A stretch of DNA of 54,834 nt from Hydrogenophaga intermedia (lineage in GTDB: Bacteria > Pseudomonadota > Gammaproteobacteria > Burkholderiales > Burkholderiaceae_C): contig NZ_CCAE010000031.1 in NCBI RefSeq assembly GCF_000723405.1, positions 1 through 54,834 on the forward strand, given 5' to 3'. The notes under the pieces were generated by a model, which was not told where the DNA came from, searched no databases, and saw nothing but the letters and a program-made list of their open reading frames with translations. The translations under genes and the position numbers were made by a program. This document shows, piece by piece, positions 36,100-45,193 of the stretch (position 1 is its first letter; the number at the start of each line of letters is the position of its first letter).

Positions 36100-37503
36100 T
36101 CAGGCCAGTGGCAGCGTGACGCTGGCGCGCAGGCCGCCTTGCGAGGTGGCTTCGTCCAGGCGCAACTCGCTGCCCAGCAGTTGCGCGTAGCGTGCGACGA
36201 TGGCCAGGCCCAGGCCCGCGCCCTGGCCCAGCCGCAGCCCGTCCCGCCCCTGCGTCCAGCGCGCGCGCAGGGCTTCGCGCTCCGCCGGCTGCAAGCCGGG
36301 GCCGTCGTCTTCCACCGCGATCTCGGCCCGTCGGGCGGCGGTGTCCACACGCAACACCACGTTCACCGTGGTGCCACCGTAGCGCAGCGCGTTGTCGATC
36401 AGGTTGTCCAGGATGCCGTCGAGCAGGGCCGCATCGGCGCACACGACGGGTCCGTTGCCGCCGTCGTCGATTCCGATCGCACCCAGGTCGATGCCGCGCG
36501 CGTCGGCGCGGTCGAGGTGGCGCAGCACGGCCTGGCCCAGCTGCGGGGCCAGGGCCACGCGTTCGCGGCGCGGCACCAGCGCGGCCTCGTCGGCAACGGC
36601 CAGGTCCAGCAACTGGTTCACCAGGCGGCCCGCGCGCTCGGCGCTGGAGGCGATCTGTTGCAGCGTCTGTGACGTATTGGAGACTTCGGGCTGCGCCAGG
36701 CCGTCTTCGGCCAGGGCGCGGATGCGCGCCAGCGGCGTGCGCAGTTCGTGCGCCACGTTGCCCGCGAACTCGCGCTGCGCGCGCACGCTGCGGTCCAGCC
36801 GTTCGAAGAGGGCGTTGACGGCCTGGCCCACCTGCTCGACCTCGCGCGTTGCCGGTGGCACGGCCACCGGCGCGAGGTCGCGGCTGTCGCGGTGCGCCAG
36901 CGCGGCCTGCAGCCCGCTCAGCGGCGCCAGGTCGCGCGTGATGCCGCGCCACACCCAGACCACGAGCAGGCCCAGCAACAGCAGCAGCGGCAGCGCGCCA
37001 TAGACCAGCATCTGCCGCACCAGCGCCGTGCGCACGCGCGTGGTGTGCGCCATCACCACGTGGTAGGGCTCACCCCTCACGTCGTGGCGCAACACCACGG
37101 CCCGCACCACCTGGCCATGGTGCAAGGCGTTGGCGTAACGGAAGCGCTGGCCCGCGAAGGGCGGAGTGAAGGGCGGCAGCGTGGCACCCGCCAGACGCGA
37201 GCCGTCGGGCCGCAGCACCGAGAAGAACACCGACTCGGCCTCGTCGAACAGCGCGGCCGTCACCTCGCCCGGCGTCAGCCGCAGCGCGACCTCGCCGTCG
37301 TCCATGGCCTGAACGTGAGAGGCGATGGAGTAGGCGTCGTCCAGCAGCGCGCGGTCGAAGGCCTGTTCGGTGAAGTGGTGGGCCACGCCCAGCGTGATGG
37401 CGGTGGCGGCCAGCCAGGTGAGCGCCAGCGGCAGCATCACGTGGCGCAGCAGGCGCGTGCGCAAAGAAGGCGCTGGCGGTTCGTGGGGGCTCATGTCATT
37501 CAT
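36100..37503 (-). CDS. Sensor histidine kinase, TctE-like (second system)
   Basis: 467 aa (464 if it starts at 37494). Helices at about 22-42 and 165-186 flank a periplasmic TctE-type sensor. H-box GNVAHELRTPLARIR with H252, N-box LDNLIDNALRYGG, G-boxes VEDDGPGLQ and GQGAGLGLAIV. Paired with the upstream response regulator (8-base overlap) and downstream of tctBA in one run, so it likely senses the acid carried by that transporter. Convergent with the hydrolase gene. Confidence 0.92.
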   Translation of the reverse strand: MNDMSPHEPPAPSLRTRLLRHVMLPLALTWLAATAITLGVAHHFTEQAFDRALLDDAYSIASHVQAMDDGEVALRLTPGEVTAALFDEAESVFFSVLRPDGSRLAGATLPPFTPPFAGQRFRYANALHHGQVVRAVVLRHDVRGEPYHVVMAHTTRVRTALVRQMLVYGALPLLLLLGLLVVWVWRGITRDLAPLSGLQAALAHRDSRDLAPVAVPPATREVEQVGQAVNALFERLDRSVRAQREFAGNVAHELRTPLARIRALAEDGLAQPEVSNTSQTLQQIASSAERAGRLVNQLLDLAVADEAALVPRRERVALAPQLGQAVLRHLDRADARGIDLGAIGIDDGGNGPVVCADAALLDGILDNLIDNALRYGGTTVNVVLRVDTAARRAEIAVEDDGPGLQPAEREALRARWTQGRDGLRLGQGAGLGLAIVARYAQLLGSELRLDEATSQGGLRASVTLPLA

Positions 37504-38185
37504 CGGCCTCCATGCGGTAGCCCAAACCGCGCAGTGTGCGGATGGACGCGCCGCTGCCCGCGAGCTTCTTGCGCAGGCGCGAGACGAAAGCCTCCAGCGC
37601 GTTGTCGCCCAGGGCCTCGTCGAAGTGGGAGAGCTTGTCGGACAGGTGGCGCTTGCTGATGGTGTGGCCCGGCGGGCTCATCAACTCCCACAGCAGCGCG
37701 AACTCGCGCGCGGGCAGCTCGAAGGGCTGACTGGCCATGGTGAAGCGGCGGGCGCGCCGGTCCAGCTCGAGCGCGCCCAGGCGGGTGCGGTCATCGCTGC
37801 CGGTGGCGCGGCGCACCAGGGCGCGCAGCCGCGCCTCGACCTCGGCGAGATCGAAAGGCTTGCCCAGGTAGTCGTCGGCGCCGCTGTCCAGGCCGGCGAT
37901 GCGCTCCTCGGTGCGGTTGCGTGCGGTCAACACCAGCACCGGCGTGCGGTCACCGCGGGCGCGCGCCGCGCGCAGCACGGCCAGGCCGTTGCCCGGCGGG
38001 CTGCCGGGGCGCGGGTGCTGCGGCAGGTTCAGGTCCAGCAGCACGGCGTCGAAGGTCTGCACGCGCCACAAGTGGTCGGCCTCTTGCGCGCTGCTGGCCG
38101 AGTCCACGTGGTGGCCGGTGTGCACCAGGCTGCGCGCCATCACTTCGCGCAGCACGGCGTCGTCTTCGACCAGCAAGATCCTCAT
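37496..38185 (-). CDS. Response regulator, OmpR/TctD family (second system)
   Basis: 229 aa. Receiver with E7/D8/D9 and D51 in VLLDLNLPQ, T-loop VLTARN, K in LGKPFDLAE; winged helix 135-225 ending SIRTLRGLGYRMEADE. A Pro-rich insertion of about 9 residues (HPRPGSPPG) follows the phosphorylation site, in the beta3-alpha3 loop, absent from the paralogue at 24210-24881. Kinase partner overlaps by 8 bases. Confidence 0.92.
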   Translation of the reverse strand: MRILLVEDDAVLREVMARSLVHTGHHVDSASSAQEADHLWRVQTFDAVLLDLNLPQHPRPGSPPGNGLAVLRAARARGDRTPVLVLTARNRTEERIAGLDSGADDYLGKPFDLAEVEARLRALVRRATGSDDRTRLGALELDRRARRFTMASQPFELPAREFALLWELMSPPGHTISKRHLSDKLSHFDEALGDNALEAFVSRLRKKLAGSGASIRTLRGLGYRMEADE

Positions 38186-38219
38186 CGCCCCGAGGCTAGC
38201 AAACCGGGCGAGCCCCGCC

Positions 38220-39743
38220 TCAATCGGCGGCTTTCAGGCGGTCCAGCGAGGCCTTGGCGCGCCACTGCCCGCGCAGCGTCGACCACAGCGCCCACAGCAG
38301 CAAGGCCAGCGTGAGTGCGAGCAACGTGGCGCTGATGGGGCGCTCCAGGAAGACCATCGGGTCGCCACGCGAGATCAGCAGGGCGCGGCGCAGGTACTCC
38401 TCGAGCAGCGGGCCCAGGATGTAGCCCAGCAACAGCGGCGCGGGTTCGAAGCGCAGCACCATCAGCAGGTAGCCGAGGATGCCCAGCACCGTCACCATGA
38501 AGATGTCGAAAGTGTTGTTGTTCACGCTGTACACGCCCAGCGCCACGAACACCAGGATCGCCGGGTACATCCAGGCGAAGGGGATGCGCAACAACGCCAC
38601 CCACAGGCCGATGGTGGGCAGGTTCAGGATCACCAGCATGATGTTGCCGATGGCGAAACTCACCACCAATCCCCAGAACAGGCTGGGCTGCTCGGTGATG
38701 AGCATGGGCCCGGGCTGGATGCCGTGGATGATCAGCGCGCCCAGCATCACGGCCATCACCGCGTCGCCCGGAATGCCGAGAGAGAGCGAGGGCACGAAGG
38801 CGGTCTGCGCGGCCGCGTTGTTGGCCGACTCGGGCGCGGTGACGCCTTCGATGGCGCCCTGGCCAAAGCGGCTCGGGTCCTTGGCCACCTTCTTCTCGAT
38901 GGCGTAGGCCATGAAAGCCGCGATGGAGGGCCCCACGCCAGGCAACGCGCCCAGTGAAGCGCCCAGCGCCGAGCCGCGCGCCATGGGCTTGACCGTGGCC
39001 TTGAACTCGTCGCGGGAAGGCATCAACGAGCGCAGCGAGATGTTCTCGATCTTGCGGTTGGTGTCGGCCGAGTTGATGCAGCGCACCACTTCGGCCACGC
39101 CGAACAGGCCCATGGCCAGCGCGACCAGGTTGATGCCGTCCATCAACTCGGGGATGTCGAACGAGAAGCGTGCCGCGCCGCTGTTGATATCGGTACCCAC
39201 CATGCCCAGCAACAAGCCCAGCACCATCATGCTCAGGCCCTTCACGGCCGAGCCGGCGCTCACCGACGAGGCCGCCACCAGGCCCAGGAGCATCATGGCG
39301 CAGAACTCCGCCGGACCGAACTTCAGTCCGATCTCGGCGATCACCGGGGAGAACAGGGTAAGCAGCACCAGGCCCGACATGGCGCCCGCGAGCGAGGCGA
39401 TGGTGGTGACGAACAGCGCCACGCCGGCCTTGCCTTTGCGCGCCATCGGGTATCCGTCCAGGCAGGTCACGGCCGACGACGGCGTGCCCGGCAGGTTGAG
39501 CAGGATGGAGGCCGTGGAGCCACCGTACTGCGCGCCGTAGTACACGCCGGCCAGCATGATGATCGCCGCCGTGGGCGGGATGTGGTACGTGATGGGCAGC
39601 AGCAGCGAGATGGCCGCGAGCGCGCCGATGCCGGGCAGCACGCCCACCACCGTGCCGAGGAACACGCCGAAGAAACAGTAGAGCAGGTTGATGGGGTCGG
39701 CCGCGACCTGCAGGCCCAACCAGAGATTGCCGAGCAGTTCCAT
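38220..39743 (-). CDS. tctA: Tripartite tricarboxylate transporter large membrane protein (second)
   Basis: 507 aa, about 12 helices. Signatures LGTVVGVLPGIGALAAISLL, YYGAQYGGSTASILLNLPGT, LGALPGVGPSIAAFMAYAIE and EGVTAPESANNAA. Differs clearly from the copy at 26816-28318, so it probably serves another substrate. Preceded by tctB (19 bases), followed by a two-component system (34 bases); no receptor gene lies beside it. Confidence 0.95.
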   Translation of the reverse strand: MELLGNLWLGLQVAADPINLLYCFFGVFLGTVVGVLPGIGALAAISLLLPITYHIPPTAAIIMLAGVYYGAQYGGSTASILLNLPGTPSSAVTCLDGYPMARKGKAGVALFVTTIASLAGAMSGLVLLTLFSPVIAEIGLKFGPAEFCAMMLLGLVAASSVSAGSAVKGLSMMVLGLLLGMVGTDINSGAARFSFDIPELMDGINLVALAMGLFGVAEVVRCINSADTNRKIENISLRSLMPSRDEFKATVKPMARGSALGASLGALPGVGPSIAAFMAYAIEKKVAKDPSRFGQGAIEGVTAPESANNAAAQTAFVPSLSLGIPGDAVMAVMLGALIIHGIQPGPMLITEQPSLFWGLVVSFAIGNIMLVILNLPTIGLWVALLRIPFAWMYPAILVFVALGVYSVNNNTFDIFMVTVLGILGYLLMVLRFEPAPLLLGYILGPLLEEYLRRALLISRGDPMVFLERPISATLLALTLALLLWALWSTLRGQWRAKASLDRLKAAD

Positions 39744-39762
39744 GTGGTCGTCCTCGCGCGCC

Positions 39763-40209
39763 TCAATGGCTCCAGGGCCAGATCGGCAGCATCATCTGCA
39801 GCCCGATGGGGAAGATCAGCGTGGTGAGCAGCGTCACCACGGCGCACACTGTGAGTCGCGCGCGCAGGGCCATGGAAGAAGGCACCAGCGAGATCAACGC
39901 CGCCAGGAACGACGCCAGCACCACACCCAGCAGGCGCAGCGTGAGCGCGAAGGCCAGCAGGCTGGCCACGCACCAGAACAGGTTGCCCCATTGCACGGTG
40001 ATGGCGCTGCCGCGGCGCCACCACGCGGGCACGGCCACCAGCAGGCCCAACACAGCGAGCGTCCAGCCCAGTACCACGGGGAAATAGCCCGGGCCCATGC
40101 GGTCGGAGGTGCCGAAGTCGTAGCGCTGCCCATAGAGGGCGAAGAAGAGGCCGGCGGCGGCCATCAACAGGCCGCCGACGAGATCGTGGTTGTCTCGGGT
40201 GATTTTCAT
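39763..40209 (-). CDS. tctB: Tripartite tricarboxylate transporter small membrane protein (second)
   Basis: 148 aa from MKITRDNHDL (40209); an upstream start at 40242 is less likely. Four membrane helices; TctB-type segment FGTSDRMGPGYFPVVLGWTL after helix 1. First gene of tctBA-regulator-kinase. The 115 bases upstream, to hemH, are GC-rich and show no receptor gene or clear promoter. Confidence 0.88.
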   Translation of the reverse strand: MKITRDNHDLVGGLLMAAAGLFFALYGQRYDFGTSDRMGPGYFPVVLGWTLAVLGLLVAVPAWWRRGSAITVQWGNLFWCVASLLAFALTLRLLGVVLASFLAALISLVPSSMALRARLTVCAVVTLLTTLIFPIGLQMMLPIWPWSH

Positions 40210-40324
40210 GGGAAGGGGCGCGGGGCGGGCCCGCGCCGGCAAGGATGGGCCGGGCGCACGGGCGCGCCCACAGCGCCCCGCGACCGGGGCGGCCGGCGGG
40301 ACGTGGGGTGCAGCTTAGAAAGGC

Positions 40325-41368
40325 CTAGCTGACCGGAGCCTGAACGCGCGTGGGCCAGCCCTGCAAGTGGCGCAGCGCGATGTCGCCCAGCGCGCGGATC
40401 CACTCCTCGCGGTCGTTGAGGCAGGGGATGTAGGCGAAGCGTTCGCCGCCGGCCTTCAGGAAGGCCGCGCGCGCCTCCATGTCGATCTCCTCCAGCGTCT
40501 CGATGCAGTCGCTGGTGAAGCCGGGGCAGATCAGGTCGACGCTCTTCACGCCCTGGCCGGCGAGCTGGATCAGCGAGGGCTCGGTGTAGGGCTCCAGCCA
40601 CTTGGCCTTGCCGAAGCGGCTCTGGAAGGTGAGCAGGAATTGATCAGCCGACAGGCCCAGCGCCTGCGCGAGCGCGCGCCCCGTGGCCTGGCACTCGTCG
40701 TGGTACGGGTCGCCCAGCGTGCGGGTGCGCTCGGGCACGCCGTGAAAGCTCATTACCAGCTTGTCGGCCCGGCCATTGGCCTGCCAGTGCTGGCGCACCG
40801 ATCGCGCGAGCGCGTCGATGTAGCCCGGGTCATCGTGGTAGCCGTTGACGAAACGCAGTTCGGGCACCGCGCGTTGCGTCGCGCTCCAGTCGCCCACGGC
40901 GTCGATCACGCTCGCGGTGGTGGTGCCGCTGTACTGCGGGTAAGCGCTCAGCACCAGCACGCGCGTGGCGCCCTGCGCTTTCACCTCGTCGAGTACCGTG
41001 GCGATGGACGGTTTGCCGTAGCGCATGGCGTAACGCACCAGCACCGATTGCCCTCGCTCACCCAGGTGGCCCAGCAGGCGCTTGGCCTGGCGCTCGGTCC
41101 ACACCTTCAGCGGCGAGCCGTCGGGCATCCAGATGCTCTGGTACTTGGCGGCCGACTTCGCGGGCCGCACGCGCAGGATCACGCCGTACAGGATAGGCCA
41201 CCACAGCAGACGCGGGATCTCGACCACGCGCGGGTCGCCGAGGAATTCGGCGAGGTAGCGGCGCAGCGCCGCGGGGGTGGGTTCGTCGGGCGTGCCCAGA
41301 TTGCAAAGGATCACCGCCGTGCGCTCGGCGGGGGCATGCGGGCGGGGCGGTTCGGTTGCGAAGGGCAT
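40325..41368 (-). CDS. hemH: Ferrochelatase
   Basis: 347 aa. Inserts Fe2+ into protoporphyrin IX at the cytoplasmic side of the membrane, the last step of heme synthesis. Signatures ILCNLGTPDEP, the metal-site His209 in MSFHGVPERT and CPGFTSDCIETLEEIDMEAR with the catalytic Glu. No extra C-terminal cysteines for a 2Fe-2S cluster. Only 19 bases separate its start from the divergent HAD gene. Confidence 0.95.
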   Translation of the reverse strand: MPFATEPPRPHAPAERTAVILCNLGTPDEPTPAALRRYLAEFLGDPRVVEIPRLLWWPILYGVILRVRPAKSAAKYQSIWMPDGSPLKVWTERQAKRLLGHLGERGQSVLVRYAMRYGKPSIATVLDEVKAQGATRVLVLSAYPQYSGTTTASVIDAVGDWSATQRAVPELRFVNGYHDDPGYIDALARSVRQHWQANGRADKLVMSFHGVPERTRTLGDPYHDECQATGRALAQALGLSADQFLLTFQSRFGKAKWLEPYTEPSLIQLAGQGVKSVDLICPGFTSDCIETLEEIDMEARAAFLKAGGERFAYIPCLNDREEWIRALGDIALRHLQGWPTRVQAPVS

Positions 41369-41387
41369 GCGCTATTCTCTCGCAAGC

Positions 41388-42125
41388 ATGAAAGACCCCC
41401 TGAGCACGGACCCCGCGTCCGGCGCCACCACGCTGGAGCCTTCGCGTGTGCGCGCCATCAGCATCGACCTCGACGACACGCTCTGGCCGATCGGTCCCAC
41501 CATCGAACGCGCCGAGGCCGCGCTGCTGGCCTGGTTCCGCGAGCACGCGCCCGCCGCCGCCATCCTCGCGGCCAACCCGCAGTCGCTGCGCGAGGCGCGG
41601 CACTACCTGCAGATCAAGCGCCCCGACCTGTCGCACGACCTGAGCGCGCTGCGCCGCGAGTCGATCCGCTTCGTGCTCATCAAGGGCGGTGAGAAACCCG
41701 AACTGGCCGAGGAGGCCTTCGACGTCTTCTTCGCCGAACGCCAGCGCGTGGAGCTGTTCGACGACGCCTTGCCCGCGCTGGAATGGCTGGCCGGGCGTTA
41801 CCCGGTGGTGGCCTTGTCCAACGGCAACGCCGACGTGCACCGCATCGGCCTCGGCCAGCACTTTCGCGCGGCCATCAGCGCGCGCGAGTTCGGTGTGGCC
41901 AAACCCGACGCGCGCATCTTCCACGCCGCCGCCAGCGCGGCCGGCGTGCGCCCGGGCGAGGTGCTGCACATCGGTGACGACGCGCAGCTCGATGCGCTGG
42001 GCGCCTTGGTGGCGGGTCTTCAGGTCGCCTGGCTCAACCGCGAGCTGCACCCCTGGGACCATGCACCGCTGGTGCCTCACACCACCGTGCCCGACCTCAT
42101 GACGCTGTGCAACCAGCTGGCCTGA
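41388..42125 (+). CDS. HAD-superfamily hydrolase
   Basis: 245 aa from MKDPLSTDPA. HAD motif I DLDDTLWP (27-34), motif II LSNGN, motif III Lys in GVAKPDARIF and motif IV GDDAQLDALGA: all catalytic residues present. Alpha-helical C1 cap between motifs I and II. Relatives include YigB/Gph-type phosphatases acting on small phosphates such as FMN precursors; the substrate is not determined. TATTCT ends 7 bases before the ATG, suggesting a very short leader. Confidence 0.88.
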   Translation: MKDPLSTDPASGATTLEPSRVRAISIDLDDTLWPIGPTIERAEAALLAWFREHAPAAAILAANPQSLREARHYLQIKRPDLSHDLSALRRESIRFVLIKGGEKPELAEEAFDVFFAERQRVELFDDALPALEWLAGRYPVVALSNGNADVHRIGLGQHFRAAISAREFGVAKPDARIFHAAASAAGVRPGEVLHIGDDAQLDALGALVAGLQVAWLNRELHPWDHAPLVPHTTVPDLMTLCNQLA

Positions 42126-42138
42126 CGGTGCCTGCCCC

Positions 42139-42789
42139 ATGAGCCTCACCATCCACGGTATCCCCGCTTCACGTGCCGTGCGGGCGCTGTGGGCGGCGGT
42201 CGAACTGGACCTGGATTTCACGCACGTGCCCACGCCATATCTCGACGGCAGCACGCGCACGCCCGAGTTCCTCGAACTCAACCCCAACGGCCACATTCCC
42301 GTGCTCATCGACCGCCGCCCCGAGGGCGAGGTGGTGGTGTGGGAGAGCATGGCCTGCGCGCTCTACCTGGCGCGCGTGCATGGTCGGCCCGACGGCCGCA
42401 GCATCGCACCGGCCAGCGCGCGCGAGGAGGCCGAGGCCCTGCGCTGGTCGTTCTGGGTGGTCAACGAGGTGGAGCGCGACGCACTCACCGTGCTGGCGCA
42501 CCTGCACGCCATGCCCGAGGAGCGCCGCAAGCCCGAGCTGGCCCTGGCGTCCGAGCGGCGCCTGGCCGTGCCGCTGCGCGTGCTGGAGGCGCACCTGAAG
42601 CGGCAACAGGCGGCGGGGCAGGCCTGGCTCGCGGCGGGGCGTTTCACCATCGCCGACCTCTGCGTGGCCAGCGTGCTCAACTGGGTGCGGGTGTCGCGGC
42701 CCCTGCTGGGCGCGCACCCGGTGATGCACGAGTGGCTGCGGCGCTGCATGGAGCGCCCGGCCTACCTGCGGCTGCGTGAGGCCGGTTGA
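42139..42789 (+). CDS. Glutathione S-transferase family protein
   Basis: 216 aa. Thioredoxin-like N-terminal domain (1-85) with TIHGIPASRAVRALW, cis-Pro in NGHIPVLID and WESMACALYLA as glutathione-binding ESxA equivalent; helical C-terminal domain (95-210) with FTIADLCVASVL (conserved Asp). The N-terminal Ser in PASRAV may be the activating residue. Substrate unknown. Starts 13 bases after the HAD gene. Confidence 0.88.
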   Translation: MSLTIHGIPASRAVRALWAAVELDLDFTHVPTPYLDGSTRTPEFLELNPNGHIPVLIDRRPEGEVVVWESMACALYLARVHGRPDGRSIAPASAREEAEALRWSFWVVNEVERDALTVLAHLHAMPEERRKPELALASERRLAVPLRVLEAHLKRQQAAGQAWLAAGRFTIADLCVASVLNWVRVSRPLLGAHPVMHEWLRRCMERPAYLRLREAG

Positions 42790-42810
42790 ACCCACGGCAA
42801 GGAGGGCGGC

Positions 42811-43242
42811 ATGGCATTCGACTGGCGAGAGGACGTTGACGGCATCGACTGGGCGGAACTGTCCGCGCTCTACCGCGCGGCGCCGCTGGGCGACAAACCG
42901 CCCGAGCGCTTGCGCACCGTGTTCGGCAACAGCCTGTTCAAGTGCTTCGTGTTCGAGGACGGTCGCCTGGTCGGCGCGGGTCGCGCGCTGGCGGACGGCG
43001 CGGATTGTTCGTACATCTGCGACATTGCCGTGCTGCCCGGCCACCAGGGCACGGGTCTGGGCAAGCAGATCGTGGCGCACCTGGTGGAGCGCTCCCGCGG
43101 GCACAAGAAGATCATCCTGTACGCCGTGCCCGGCAAGGAGCCGTTCTATCGCAAGTTCGGCTTCCTGCGCATGAAGACGGCCATGGCCATCTTCGACAAC
43201 CAGCAAGAGCAGCTGGCGCGCGGCTACCTCAGCGAGGACTGA
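42811..43242 (+). CDS. GNAT family N-acetyltransferase
   Basis: 143 aa, AAGGAGG before the ATG. Acetyl-CoA binding motif A is ICDIAVLPGHQGTGLGKQIV (about 68-87), and the end has EPFYRKFGFLRMKTAMAIF, typical for small single-domain GNATs of the aminoglycoside/arylamine-like or YhbS groups. Acceptor unknown. Last gene of HAD-GST-GNAT. Confidence 0.9.
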   Translation: MAFDWREDVDGIDWAELSALYRAAPLGDKPPERLRTVFGNSLFKCFVFEDGRLVGAGRALADGADCSYICDIAVLPGHQGTGLGKQIVAHLVERSRGHKKIILYAVPGKEPFYRKFGFLRMKTAMAIFDNQQEQLARGYLSED

Positions 43243-43261
43243 GCGTTCGGCCGCGCGCGGC

Positions 43262-43723
43262 TCACCAGCCCCAGACCAGGCGCTCGGCCACCCAGCCGGA
43301 CTCGCCCGTCTCGCGCTCCACGCGCACCCAGTCGTCACGCTTCTCCAGAGTCTTGAGCAGTTCGCCGTACTGGGCCTGCGTCACCACTTCGTTGTTCGTG
43401 CCGGGGCCGCTGCGCACGTTGAGGATCTTGCTGGTGACGATGTGGTGCGGCTCGTCGGAGGTGAGCGAGCGCGCCACCCAGCCGGTGTCGCCCTCGAAGT
43501 CCTTCACCGCGAGCCAGTCGCCGCGCCGCTCCGTCACCTGCAGCGGAAAGCCGCGCCGCAGTTCCCACAGCACGGTGCTTTTCAGGCCCGGGCCGTCGCG
43601 CATGTTCACGGTGCTGCCGCTGATGCTGACCATGTTCTGGGCATTGGCGCTGATGGCGGCCACACCCAGACTCAGGGCGAACAGGCCGCGGAACAGGGAT
43701 CGTGCAACGGTGGTGACCGGCAT
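43262..43723 (-). CDS. Secreted protein with two bacterial SH3 domains
   Basis: 153 aa from MPVTTVARSL with AAAGGAG upstream; the open frame extends to 43879 without other support. Signal peptide 1-29 (ISANA|Q), then two SH3_3/SH3b modules (about 31-88, VSISGSTVNMRDGPGLKSTV, and 93-150, HIVTSKILNVRSGPGTNNEV). Such domains bind peptidoglycan peptides in the periplasm. No enzyme domain is attached. Confidence 0.88.
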   Translation of the reverse strand: MPVTTVARSLFRGLFALSLGVAAISANAQNMVSISGSTVNMRDGPGLKSTVLWELRRGFPLQVTERRGDWLAVKDFEGDTGWVARSLTSDEPHHIVTSKILNVRSGPGTNNEVVTQAQYGELLKTLEKRDDWVRVERETGESGWVAERLVWGW

Positions 43724-43885
43724 GGCGATGGGCTCCTTTCCTCGGGTCATGAAAAAGCGAAAGGGGATGGGAGCCGCTCGCGCGGCCCAGGTTCCCCCCG
43801 AAGGCCAGAGGTTAACAGCCTCGTCGCGGCGTGCCGAGAGGCGCAGCGGCCCGCCAGGCCGGCCTGCGTCAAGAATCACGCGAAT
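43724..43885. other. Intergenic region
   Basis: 162 bases between the SH3 gene start and the hpnE stop. Presumably holds the SH3 gene promoter; I see no terminator or repeat. Confidence 0.4.
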
Positions 43886-45193
43886 TCAGCGCCCAAGCGC
43901 GGCCCCACGGCCCGCCGCCTGGCCGCTGCGCACCGCGCCTTCGATGGTGGCGGGGTAGGGGCCGTCGACGAAGTCGCCCGCGGCCCACAGGCCCGGCGCG
44001 ACCGCGCCAGAGGGGCGCACGAGGCCCGGCGTGCAGGCGAAGGTGGCGCGGCGCTCGGTGATGGTGCGCAGCGGGATCAGGCCGACGAGACCGAGTTGCT
44101 CGCGCGCCTGCTCCAGCGTGGCCGCCTGCAGGTCCTCGCGTTCGCCCCCGCTGTGGCTCAGCACGAAGGCCAGCACGCCGGCGTCGGCCGCGCGCAGTTG
44201 CCCCCGGTCGAACACGAACTGGGCGGGCCCGCTGCGCAGCGCGAGCATGGGCGCAGCCAGCGGCTGGTGGCGCGGCCCCAGCGCATAGACCGTGGTGATG
44301 GCGGTGTGGCCGAGCGCCGCCGTTGCGCTGGCCCAGGTGGGCGCGATGTCACTCAGCGCGTGGGCCGCCGCGCTGGCGTGCGTGGCCCAGACCACACAGT
44401 CGAAGCGCTCGGCCTGCCCCTCGCCGCTGAGCCGCCAGCCGCCGTCGTCGGCGTCGATGCGTTCGATGCGCCGGCCCAGGTGCACGGTGTGGCCGCGCTC
44501 GCGCAGCCAGTGCGCGGCGGGGTCGGGGCCGAGGGCCGACAGGTCATGTCGCGGCAGCAGCAGCGCCGACGGCGCGAAGCCCGGCGCGCCTTGGCCGAAC
44601 AGCGCGTCGCGCAGCACGCGCAGGAACACCGCGCCACTGGCCTGCGCGGCCGGCAGGTTCAGAGCCGACACGCACAGCGGCTCGATCAGCTCGTCCATCA
44701 CGCGCGGGGGCAGGCCGGCGCACACGCTGGCCACGGTGTCGGCTGGCCCGCAGGCGAAGCCTCGCGCGCGCCAGCGCAGCGACACGCGCAGCAGGGCGAT
44801 GCGCTCGGCCGAGCGCCAGCCGCGTGCGCCGAGCATGGCGGCCAGCGCGTCCAGCGGCGCCGGCCAGCGCGCAGCCCAGGGGGGCACCGCCAGGCCCAGG
44901 CCATCGGCGAAGCGCAGGGACAGCGGCGTGGCGAGCAGCGCCTCGTGCGGGTCCACGCCCACGTTGCGCATGAAGGCCAGTGTGGCCGTGTAGGCGCCGA
45001 TGAGGATGTGCTGGCCGTTGTCCAGCCACAGCGGCTCGCTATCGGGGTGGGCGATGTCGAGCCGGCGCGCGCGCCCGCCCAGGGTGTGCGTGATCTCGAA
45101 CAGCGTGACCCGCGCGCCACCTTGCGCGGCGGCCACGGCGGCGGCGCAGCCGGCCCAGCCGCCGCCGACGATGGCGACGTTGACGGGGTTCAC
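43886..45193 (-). CDS. hpnE: Hydroxysqualene dehydroxylase
   Basis: 435 aa with a GTG start overlapping the hpnD stop (GTGA). FAD-dependent amine-oxidase fold: dinucleotide motif VAIVGGGWAGCAAA (7-20), DNGQHILIGAY near 58, and the C-terminal GLWAAGDFVDGPYPATIEGA. Converts hydroxysqualene to squalene in the HpnCDE route, feeding hopanoid (or carotenoid-like) synthesis at the membrane. The translated frame upstream of the GTG is antiphase hpnD and not used. Confidence 0.9.
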   Translation of the reverse strand: MNPVNVAIVGGGWAGCAAAVAAAQGGARVTLFEITHTLGGRARRLDIAHPDSEPLWLDNGQHILIGAYTATLAFMRNVGVDPHEALLATPLSLRFADGLGLAVPPWAARWPAPLDALAAMLGARGWRSAERIALLRVSLRWRARGFACGPADTVASVCAGLPPRVMDELIEPLCVSALNLPAAQASGAVFLRVLRDALFGQGAPGFAPSALLLPRHDLSALGPDPAAHWLRERGHTVHLGRRIERIDADDGGWRLSGEGQAERFDCVVWATHASAAAHALSDIAPTWASATAALGHTAITTVYALGPRHQPLAAPMLALRSGPAQFVFDRGQLRAADAGVLAFVLSHSGGEREDLQAATLEQAREQLGLVGLIPLRTITERRATFACTPGLVRPSGAVAPGLWAAGDFVDGPYPATIEGAVRSGQAAGRGAALGR

